This document shows positions 28,801 through 34,933 of a DNA stretch of 42,036 bases, in pieces. A program made the position numbers and the translations under genes. The notes under the pieces were generated by a model, which worked only from the letters and a program-made list of their open reading frames with translations, did not search any database and had not been told where the DNA came from. The DNA lies in the NCBI GenBank assembly GCA_030037755.1, contig JASHQD010000211.1, positions 1 to 42,036 of the forward strand, read 5' to 3'. The DNA is from Terriglobia bacterium. Lineage in GTDB: Bacteria; Acidobacteriota; Terriglobia; UBA7540. The stretch's first letter is position 1. Every line of letters begins with the position of its first letter.

Positions 28801-29113
28801 CTGTAGCGGCGGTCTTTGACCGCCAGACGCGCTGTAGCGGCGGTGTCCCCACCGCCGTCTCCGATCGAGTAGACGCTTCGGCGGTGAGGACAGCGCCGCT
28901 CGCGAGGGAGTAGATCCTTCGGCGGTGAGGACACCGTCGCTCGCGAGGGAGTAGATCCTTCGGCGGTGAAGTACACGATCGCTCGCGAGGGAGTAGATCC
29001 TTCGGCGGTGAGGACACCGCCGCTCGCGAGGGAGTAGATCCTTCGGCGGTGAAGTACACGATCGCTCGCGACGGAGTAGATCCTTCGGCGGTGAGGACAC
29101 CGCCGCTACAGCG
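28801..29113 (+). repeat. tandem/REP-like repeat block inside tRNA array
   Basis: GCTGTAGCGGCGG units at both ends flanking ~41/42-bp tandem units TCGCGAGGGAGTAGATCCTTCGGCGGTGA(GGACACCGC|AGTACACGAT)CGC with starts near 28900, 28941, 28983, 29024, 29066. Confidence 0.92.
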
Positions 29114-29136
29114 CCCGATTCAGATACCAGGCTTTA

Positions 29137-29214
29137 GCCCGGTTGCCAGAGAGGACTATATGGCCTTCGCTACGAACGAAGTGTACGGGGGTTCGAATCC
29201 CTCACCGGGTTCCA
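29137..29214 (+). tRNA. tRNA-Arg (ACG)
   Basis: GCCCGGT/ACCGGGT, CCA; CTTCG CTACGAA CGAAG; T-loop TTCGAAT. Confidence 0.88.
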
Positions 29215-29220
29215 GATTTC

Positions 29221-29299
29221 GGGCGCGTGCGGGCAACCGGAGAGCCCAACAGCCTCCTAAGCTGGAGCTATGTGAGTTCGAGTCTCACCGCGCCTTCCA
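29221..29299 (+). tRNA. tRNA-Arg (CCT)
   Basis: GGGCGCG/CGCGCCT, CCA; loop CTCCTAA; GTGAG TTCGAGT CTCAC. Confidence 0.85.
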
Positions 29300-29300
29300 T

Positions 29301-29374
29301 GCCGGGCTCATCCAACGGCAGGATGTCCGCCCGATTAGCGGAAAATCGGGGTTCAAATCCCTGGCCCGGTACCA
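29301..29374 (+). tRNA. tRNA-like, anticodon position GAT (Ile?) with C33
   Basis: GCCGGGC/GCCCGGT, A73, CCA; ATCC/GGAT D stem; TCCGC CCGATTA GCGGA; CGGGG TTCAAAT CCCTG. Confidence 0.7.
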
Positions 29375-29381
29375 GAGTTGT

Positions 29382-29456
29382 TCAGGTCTAGCTTAAAGGT
29401 AAAGCACCTGGCTGTTAACCAGGGTGATCTCCGTTCAAGTCGGAGGGCCTGAGCCA
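29382..29456 (+). tRNA. tRNA-Asn (GTT)
   Basis: TCAGGTC/GGCCTGA, G73, CCA; CCTGG CTGTTAA CCAGG; CTCCG TTCAAGT CGGAG. Confidence 0.9.
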
Positions 29457-29461
29457 GTTTC

Positions 29462-29537
29462 GGGAGCGTAGTTCAACGGGAAGAATGCTCGACTTTTAAT
29501 CGAGGTGATGTGCGTTCAAATCGCACCGCTCCTACTA
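29462..29537 (+). tRNA. tRNA-Lys (TTT), 3' CTA instead of CCA
   Basis: GGGAGCG/CGCTCCT; CTCGA CTTTTAA TCGAG; GTGCG TTCAAAT CGCAC. Confidence 0.87.
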
Positions 29538-29539
29538 TT

Positions 29540-29614
29540 GCTGGCGTAGCTCAATCGGTAGAGCAGCGGTTTCGTAAACCGCCGGTTTCGGTTCGATTCC
29601 GAACGCTAGCTCCA
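29540..29614 (+). tRNA. tRNA-Thr (CGT)
   Basis: GCTGGCG/CGCTAGC, CCA; GCGGT TTCGTAA ACCGC; TTCGG TTCGATT CCGAA. Confidence 0.9.
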
Positions 29615-29621
29615 GCTTTAT

Positions 29622-29699
29622 GGTGGCCGTAGCTCAAGAGGAAGAGCGCTGGACTGTGAATCCAGTAAGGTGCGACTTCGAGCGTCGCCGGTCACCCCA
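29622..29699 (+). tRNA. tRNA-His (GTG)
   Basis: GTGGCCG/CGGTCAC with G-1:C73 His signature, CCA; CTGGA CTGTGAA TCCAG; GCGAC TTCGAGC GTCGC. Confidence 0.9.
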
Positions 29700-29711
29700 G
29701 GATTTCACCGT

Positions 29712-29768
29712 TGTAGCGGCTCTCTCCGAAGGAGCAGGTCATCGGTTCGAATCCGATCAGGGCTTCCA
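29712..29768 (+). pseudogene. 5'-truncated tRNA-Arg (CCG)-like fragment
   Basis: anticodon arm GCTCT CTCCGAA GGAGC, T arm ATCGG TTCGAAT CCGAT, CAGGGCT-T-CCA present; no matching 5' acceptor or D arm upstream. Confidence 0.7.
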
Positions 29769-29786
29769 GTTGGTGTAGTTCAGCAT

Positions 29787-29862
29787 CGGGGCGGAATTCG
29801 AGCGGCAGAATACCAGCCTCTTAAGCTGTGCGGTAAGGGTTCAAGTCCCTTCGCCCCGACCA
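29787..29862 (+). tRNA. tRNA-Lys (CTT)
   Basis: CGGGGCG/CGCCCCG, A73, CCA; loop CTCTTAA; AAGGG TTCAAGT CCCTT. Confidence 0.87.
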
Positions 29863-29874
29863 GGTTTATAGAAT

Positions 29875-29953
29875 GCCCTGTTAGCTCAGATGCGTTATGA
29901 GCAAGTCTCTTACAAAGACGAGGCCGCAAGCTCGCAACTTGCACGGGGCACCA
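29875..29953 (+). tRNA. tRNA-Val (TAC), divergent
   Basis: GCCCTGT/ACGGGGC, A73, CCA; GTCT CTTACAA AGAC; T arm GCAAG CTCGCAA CTTGC (non-TTC loop). Confidence 0.75.
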
Positions 29954-29957
29954 GATT

Positions 29958-30036
29958 GGGTCATGGGACTGCACGGGGTGGTCGCCGCACTTGCAATGCG
30001 GATAACAGGTGGGTTCAATTCCCACATGATCCACCA
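29958..30036 (+). tRNA. tRNA-Ala (TGC)
   Basis: GGGTCAT/ATGATCC with G3:U70 Ala identity pair, A73, CCA; CCGCA CTTGCAA TGCGG; GTGGG TTCAATT CCCAC. Confidence 0.88.
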
Positions 30037-30045
30037 GTTTCTCGA

Positions 30046-30119
30046 GCGGGCGTAGTTCAGTGGCAGAATCCGACCTTGCCATGGTCGAGGCACGGTTTCG
30101 ATTACCGTCGCCCGCTCCA
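30046..30119 (+). tRNA. tRNA-Gly (GCC)
   Basis: GCGGGCG/CGCCCGC, U73, CCA; CGACC TTGCCAT GGTCG; ACGGT TTCGATT ACCGT. Confidence 0.92.
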
Positions 30120-30120
30120 T

Positions 30121-30194
30121 GCGGATGTAGCTCAACGGCAGAGTGCTGGTCTTCCAAACCAGCGATGCGGGTCCGATTCCCGTCATCCGCTCCA
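30121..30194 (+). tRNA. tRNA-Gly (TCC)
   Basis: GCGGATG/CATCCGC, U73, CCA; CTGGT CTTCCAA ACCAG; T-loop TCCGATT. Confidence 0.92.
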
Positions 30195-30198
30195 GATT

Positions 30199-30274
30199 CG
30201 GGATGTAGGGTAACTGGCAGCCCACCTGTCTTGGGGTCAGGGCGGTGGAGGTTCGAATCCTCCCATCCCGACCA
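30199..30274 (+). tRNA. tRNA-Pro (TGG)
   Basis: CGGGATG/CATCCCG, A73, CCA; loop CTTGGGG; GGAGG TTCGAAT CCTCC. Confidence 0.9.
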
Positions 30275-30280
30275 AATTGT

Positions 30281-30357
30281 TGCGGAGTGGACTGGAGTGG
30301 CACCAGCTTGGTCTCATAAGCCAAACCACGCGGGTTCGATTCCCGCCTCCGCTACCA
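30281..30357 (+). tRNA. tRNA with CAT anticodon (Met, or Ile2 if lysidylated)
   Basis: TGCGGAG/CTCCGCT (U1:U72), A73, CCA; TTGGT CTCATAA GCCAA; GCGGG TTCGATT CCCGC. Confidence 0.82.
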
Positions 30358-30374
30358 CGTTATTTCTCAAGCAG

Positions 30375-30425
30375 GCGGCCGGAATGCGTAGTTTCTCGCC
30401 CCAGGTAGTCACGCGTTCCGGCCGC
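30375..30425 (+). other. 14-bp inverted repeat / hairpin in gap between tRNAs
   Basis: GCGGCCGGAATGCG (30375-30388) vs CGCGTTCCGGCCGC (30412-30425), 23-nt loop, 13/14 Watson-Crick plus one wobble. Confidence 0.8.
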
Positions 30426-30435
30426 GACGGGGAAC

Positions 30436-30514
30436 GGGCAGTTAGAGGAGCCAGGACGTCCTCGGAACCTTGTCACGGTTCAGATCGCGGGTTCGAATCC
30501 CGTACTGCCCGCCA
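30436..30514 (+). tRNA. tRNA-Asp (GTC)
   Basis: GGGCAGT/ACTGCCC, G73, CCA; GAACC TTGTCAC GGTTC; GCGGG TTCGAAT CCCGT. Confidence 0.92.
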
Positions 30515-30515
30515 C

Positions 30516-30590
30516 GGCCTTGTCGTCTACAGGTTAGGATGGCTGACTTTCAATCAGTCGAACCGGGTTCGAGTCCCGGCGAGGCTACCA
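30516..30590 (+). tRNA. tRNA-Glu (TTC)
   Basis: GGCCTTG/CGAGGCT, A73, CCA; GCTGA CTTTCAA TCAGT; CCGGG TTCGAGT CCCGG. Confidence 0.9.
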
Positions 30591-30592
30591 AT

Positions 30593-30665
30593 GGGCGCGT
30601 CGTCCAACGGAGCAGGGCCACGGTCTTCTAAACCGTAGATGGCGGTTCGACTCCGCCCGCGCTAC
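30593..30665 (+). tRNA. tRNA-Arg (TCT), no encoded CCA
   Basis: ACGGT CTTCTAA ACCGT; GGCGG TTCGACT CCGCC; acceptor GGGCGCG/CGCGCTA with weak terminal pairs. Confidence 0.8.
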
Positions 30666-30677
30666 AGCGAAGAGTAT

Positions 30678-31220
30678 ATGAGCGACACCCTCATTCTCGA
30701 TACTTCAGGCTTTCCGTTGGCATTCGTGTCGTGGCAGCGCGCGGTGAGCCTGCAATGGCAGGACCGCGCCGTGGTGATCGCCGAGGACGCCGAGCGCATT
30801 CTTCGGGCGCCCTCGTTCGAGATGGGACTGCCGCGGGTGATCAAGCTGCGGAACCACATCAGCCGGAAGCTGCGGCTCAAGGTGCCGATGACGCGGCGCA
30901 ACATCGCGATTCGCGACCACAGTTCGTGCCAGTACTGCGGCATGGTCCTGCAGACGGCGGACTACACGATCGACCACGTCCTGCCCAGGGCTCGCGGCGG
31001 AAAATCGGTCTGGACGAATCTGGTGCTGGCGTGTGTTCGATGCAACAAGCACAAGTCCGATCGGACGCCGCAGGAAGCGGGCCTGTTGCTGACGCAGAAG
31101 CCGGTAGAGCCCAGCCAGTTCGATCCAAGGTTCAACTTCAGGCTGCACATCAAGGTGTTGCGGCCGGAGTGGTCCGACTACAAGGCATACATCTATTGGA
31201 ATGTAGAGTTGGAGAAGTAA
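30678..31220 (+). CDS. HNH endonuclease family protein embedded in tRNA array
   Basis: NIAIRDHSSCQYCGMVLQTADYTIDHVLPRARGGKSVWTNLVLACVRCNKHKSDRTP: HNH core with CxxC zinc motifs; ATG 30678. Confidence 0.9.
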   Translation: MSDTLILDTSGFPLAFVSWQRAVSLQWQDRAVVIAEDAERILRAPSFEMGLPRVIKLRNHISRKLRLKVPMTRRNIAIRDHSSCQYCGMVLQTADYTIDHVLPRARGGKSVWTNLVLACVRCNKHKSDRTPQEAGLLLTQKPVEPSQFDPRFNFRLHIKVLRPEWSDYKAYIYWNVELEK

Positions 31221-31222
31221 GG

Positions 31223-31298
31223 CCCAGGTGAGCTAGTGCGGTCATAGCGCCCGCCTGAAGAGCGGGAGAACGGCGTTCGACTCGCCGGCCTGGGACCA
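31223..31298 (+). tRNA. tRNA-Phe (GAA)
   Basis: CCCAGGT/GCCTGGG, A73, CCA; CCCGC CTGAAGA GCGGG; CGGCG TTCGACT CGCCG; starts 3 nt after the HNH stop codon. Confidence 0.88.
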
Positions 31299-31462
31299 AG
31301 TTCGTTGCAACCTCGAGGATAAGCAAGATGCAAGTGGGCAAGTGGCGCGCCAAGCGGCAGGGCTGTGGGGTTTGGGGCACCTCCTCTGTGATCTTGCTCG
31401 GCGGCTCTCCGGCTTTCTCTGCGCTCCGTTTTATGCTCCAATCAAAGGGCGAGGTGTCTTCG

Positions 31463-31786
31463 ATGAATTCAGGCGAGGTGATGGGCGAGGCAGGACAGGT
31501 CGAGGTCCGCTGTCCGTGCTGCGGCGCGACCTTGAAGATCGACGCCCAACTCGGGCGGGTGATCTGGCATGAAGCGGCGGTGAAGCAGAAGAAGTCTCGC
31601 GATCACCTGGATCGTGCCGGCGACGTTCTGGAAAAGCAGGCGGCGCAGCGCGAAGCCCATTTTCGCGAGAGCGAGGAACAGGAAAAGACCAAGGCGGACC
31701 TGCTGGCGCGCAAGTTCGAGGAGGCGCTCAAGAGGACGCGCGATGTGCCGGTCCGGCCGGACCTGCGCGATATCGATCTGGATTGA
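31463..31786 (+). CDS. hypothetical protein with CxxC zinc-ribbon-like N-term and charged helical C-term
   Basis: VRCPCCGATLKID; internal ATG 31463. Confidence 0.6.
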   Translation: MNSGEVMGEAGQVEVRCPCCGATLKIDAQLGRVIWHEAAVKQKKSRDHLDRAGDVLEKQAAQREAHFRESEEQEKTKADLLARKFEEALKRTRDVPVRPDLRDIDLD

Positions 31787-32033
31787 GCAAGGGTTGCGAT
31801 TGCGGCCAGCATGCCCCGCGATCGGAAGCTGGACGCAAAGATACAGTCGGCCCAGAGCGCGTCAGGCCGATTTACGGTATTGACGCGTGCTTCAGCGGAG
31901 GTAGGCTACTGAAGTTTTCAACGATCGGCGCGCGCCCGCGAAGTCTGCCCGGTGGCGAGCCTGCCCGAAGAAGGCGAAGCGTAGAGCGAGAAATGCGTGC
32001 CGGGAACCTGCGGGAAGATCTGGAGGAATGGTC

Positions 32034-32291
32034 ATGAGAAGGACGTTGACAATTTGGACGAGTTCGATCGCCCTGCTGGCTGGGCTTGCGGTTCCGGTAA
32101 TGCACCGGGCGCTCGCCAAGCCGGCGCCGGCCGCACATCCGAACTATCACGATGCCATTGACGAGCTCCGCGACGCGCGCAAAAAGCTCGAAACGGCGGA
32201 AGCAGACGGCTATGGCCATCGCGAGCGCGCGATGCACCACATCGATGCGGCGCTCGACGAGTGCAATCAGGCTCTAGCGGCCTTGCACTAG
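32034..32291 (+). CDS. small exported helical hypothetical protein
   Basis: signal peptide MRRTLTIWTSSIALLAGLAVPVMHRALA then NYHDAIDELRDARKKLETAEADGYGHRERAMHHIDAALDECNQALAAL. Confidence 0.7.
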   Translation: MRRTLTIWTSSIALLAGLAVPVMHRALAKPAPAAHPNYHDAIDELRDARKKLETAEADGYGHRERAMHHIDAALDECNQALAALH

Positions 32292-32355
32292 CGCGTCACG
32301 TGCGGGAGCGGCGCTTGCCCGCAGCCTGGCGCCGGCCGTCGGCTGCGGACTTCCA

Positions 32356-32823
32356 TCATCCGCGCCGCTCCCGTAGGAACCGGGCAAGGACAACAGCTTG
32401 TCCCGGGTTCTTCGCAATCAGAATTCGACGCAGGCGCGCGAATTCGTCCGCGTCGACCGGTTGAACTGTGCCCCGCCCGCGTGAAGGCGTGAAAGCCAGG
32501 ATGTGGTTGAGATCCGGATGGCGCACCAGCGGATTCTTCAGGTATACGGCTTCGCGGGGCGGGCAAAAATCGAGAAGCGAGCCGAGCCCGGTGTCGCGTC
32601 CGTCGGAGGCGGTGCGCGCTATACCCACTACCCGCTTGCGATCGGCCTCGTAGCAGAGAAAAATGTCGCCTCGCTTCACTTCTTCCCGCAAGAAACGCAG
32701 GCTGGAGGCGCTGCGAATCCAACCCTCGTCGCCGAGCGGATAAGACCGGCGCGCCCGGGAGCGGAAGTACTGCGCGAATTCCCAGCCGCGGCGCGTGTTG
32801 ATCTTGAAGACCCAGCACCTCAT
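32356..32823 (-). CDS. hypothetical protein, possible EVE/PUA-like domain
   Basis: MRCWVFKINTRRGWEFAQYF...GDIFLCYEADRKRVVGIARTASDG resembles EVE-type layout; weak by eye. Confidence 0.5.
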   Translation of the reverse strand: MRCWVFKINTRRGWEFAQYFRSRARRSYPLGDEGWIRSASSLRFLREEVKRGDIFLCYEADRKRVVGIARTASDGRDTGLGSLLDFCPPREAVYLKNPLVRHPDLNHILAFTPSRGRGTVQPVDADEFARLRRILIAKNPGQAVVLARFLRERRG

Positions 32824-32941
32824 CGTCTCAACGCTCAGCTTTCCAGCCGGCGCGGTCCTGAGGCAACCCGCAAGGGTCTTCGTGTCGTTGACGGGGCGGG
32901 CTGTGCCCGCGCGGGTTCGCGTATTGGCCTACGTAACAAGG

Positions 32942-34342
32942 CTACACTCCGTCGCGTGGCCGGTTGATGCGCACGTAGTCGCTGTCGATCACGGGCTCGG
33001 ACTCGCACTGGGCCTCGATCACGGTAACCGGCTGGTCGGGCGCCGCCACGGGAAGGCCGGCAAATCGCGCGGCGATATCGTCCTGAAGGAACTGCACCGG
33101 CTTGCCCGAGGCTAGCAATTTCGCAGAGGTCACCTTCGTCCGCATTCCACCGATGGCGACGGCCACCGGAGGATGCTCGAACGGCAGAGTCTCGGTTCCG
33201 ATCGTTTGCGCCGGCCAGAAGTGGACGTGGATATAGAGCGTGTTGCCTTTACGGCTGAAGTTGGCGTACGGATGCCATCCGGCGCGGCAGCGCTCGGCCG
33301 CATAGATGCTTTCGCCGTTGCGCCTCATCCATTGCCCGGTTTCCGTGAGGATGCGGATGGACTCCTCGGGCACCGATCCGTCGGGCTTGGGCCCGATATT
33401 CAGCAGATAATTGCCGCCGCCGCGCGCGCATTCCGCGAGATTGCGGACGATGGTCTTGGTGCTCTTCCAGGCGTCGTCGTTCTGGTTGTATCCCCAACTG
33501 TCGTTCATGGTCATACAGGTTTCCCAGCCGCGACCCGCCTTCGCCGCCACAATCTCCTGCTCGGGCGTGGAAAAATCGCCGGGCAGGCCGTTGCGATCGT
33601 TCACGATGATGTCCGGCTGCAGCTTGAACACCATTTCGTTCATTTCCTTCGAGCGCCACTCTTCGGCATTGAGCGGCCAGTCCACGTCGTACCACAGCAC
33701 GTCGATCTTGCCGTAGTTCGTCATCAGCTCGCGGACGAGGCCGTGCGTGTACTCCACGAATCGCTGCCGGGCCGCATCGTCGGTAGCGCAACGCGCGCCG
33801 TCGGGATGATGCCAGTCCATCAGCGAGTAGTAGAATCCGACGCGCAAGCCTTCGCCGCGCACCGCCTCCACAAATTCCGCCACCAGGTCCCGGCCGGGAC
33901 CCTGCTTCGGCGAGCAATAATCGGTGAGCTTGGTCTCCCAATGGCAGAACCCTTCGTGATGCTTGGTCGTCATCACCATGTACTTCTGACCGGCCTGCTT
34001 CGCCAGCTTCGCCCAGGCTCGCGCCGCGTGAGGCTGCGGTTTGAAGACCTTATCCAGGCGCATGTAGTCGGGGACCGGAATGCCCTCTTTCTCCATGGCC
34101 CATTCGTGATGGCCGATGACGCTGTAAAGGCCCCAGTGAATGAACATACCGAAGGTCGCCTCGTGCCACCACTGCATGCGCCGCGCCCGATCGGCGACCA
34201 CGTCGGGCGGTTCCGCAGGCTGCTCATCTTGCGGACTCGCCCACAGCGTGCCTGGGGAAACGGCAGCGGCGTTCGCGGCCAGAGCCGTGCCTCCGAGCAG
34301 GCGCAACGTGTCTCGGCGCGAAATCGGATCGGTCTTCATCAA
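32942..34342 (-). CDS. alpha-L-fucosidase (GH29), Tat-exported
   Basis: SRRDTLRLLGGTALAANAAA; WWHEATFGMFIHWGLYSVIGHHEWAM; YMVMTTKHHEGFCHWETKLTDY; IDVLWYDVDWP. Confidence 0.92.
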   Translation of the reverse strand: MMKTDPISRRDTLRLLGGTALAANAAAVSPGTLWASPQDEQPAEPPDVVADRARRMQWWHEATFGMFIHWGLYSVIGHHEWAMEKEGIPVPDYMRLDKVFKPQPHAARAWAKLAKQAGQKYMVMTTKHHEGFCHWETKLTDYCSPKQGPGRDLVAEFVEAVRGEGLRVGFYYSLMDWHHPDGARCATDDAARQRFVEYTHGLVRELMTNYGKIDVLWYDVDWPLNAEEWRSKEMNEMVFKLQPDIIVNDRNGLPGDFSTPEQEIVAAKAGRGWETCMTMNDSWGYNQNDDAWKSTKTIVRNLAECARGGGNYLLNIGPKPDGSVPEESIRILTETGQWMRRNGESIYAAERCRAGWHPYANFSRKGNTLYIHVHFWPAQTIGTETLPFEHPPVAVAIGGMRTKVTSAKLLASGKPVQFLQDDIAARFAGLPVAAPDQPVTVIEAQCESEPVIDSDYVRINRPRDGV

Positions 34343-34933
34343 GAGTCTCCTCGCTTAACCGGCGCCCGCCAGCCGGCCCAGGATTGCGGTGAGACGAGCG
34401 GGGCTCGACGTTGAGAATTTCACGGCGCACATTATACATCCTCGCGCGCAGCCCGCTCGAATCTCGTTGGAGCCGGCCCGAAACGAACTCGGCACGCCCC
34501 AAAAAATCAGCAATGCACCGATGTCTGGAGGTGCACAGTTTTCGCCCTTCAAGAATAAATGTTTCTCGAACCGAAGCCGCGCAGCTTATTGATTCCAGGG
34601 TACCTGAAGAATAATGCCGACATGGGCTAAGAATCACCGAAAAGCACGATTTGTGCATTTTTGACAAGCGCTCTCGTCCGAACGCGGTATCACGGCGCTG
34701 GTTTTGAACCATCGAGGCTTTGCCGATTTACGCAGCGAAATCAACCATCGCTTCGACGACCTCAACCGATACCTCGAATTGCGGTTCTCAGTCCTTGAGG
34801 ATCGTGCGCGCAAGCTGGAAGAACGCCTGGAGCATCCCGTTATCCGGTAGGTTTTTCCCGGCCTGGGCGTGGACCCTTTGCCTGCAGAGCACTAAATTTT
34901 GTGAAATGATCGAACGCCAGGCGTGCCGCATCA

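Noticed and set aside
28418-29100. Minus-strand ORFs across the array (e.g. RAGIEPAIACFADRRLPTWLPRHWQGCPDLNRD..., repeat DLLPRERRCPHRR)
   Set aside because: Classic spurious translations of antisense tRNA genes and of the tandem repeat; no start or RBS logic and no domain.
28801-29113. CRISPR array
   Set aside because: Contiguous 41/42-bp tandem units with no unique spacers, no cas genes, and ends matching an interspersed REP family.
29712-29787. Permuted (3' half before 5' half) tRNA gene
   Set aside because: The orphan 5' acceptor GTTGGTG does not pair with the fragment's CAGGGCT 3' strand.
28543-31298. Prophage or ICE carrying the array
   Set aside because: No integrase, structural, conjugation or replication genes in the window; only the HNH gene is mobile-like. 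The window cannot exclude a larger relic.
34711-34848. Coiled-coil-like fragment FADLRSEINHRFDDLNRYLELRFSVLEDRARKLEERLEHPVIR*
   Set aside because: No convincing start codon or RBS; probably a gene remnant, too weak to list as a CDS.
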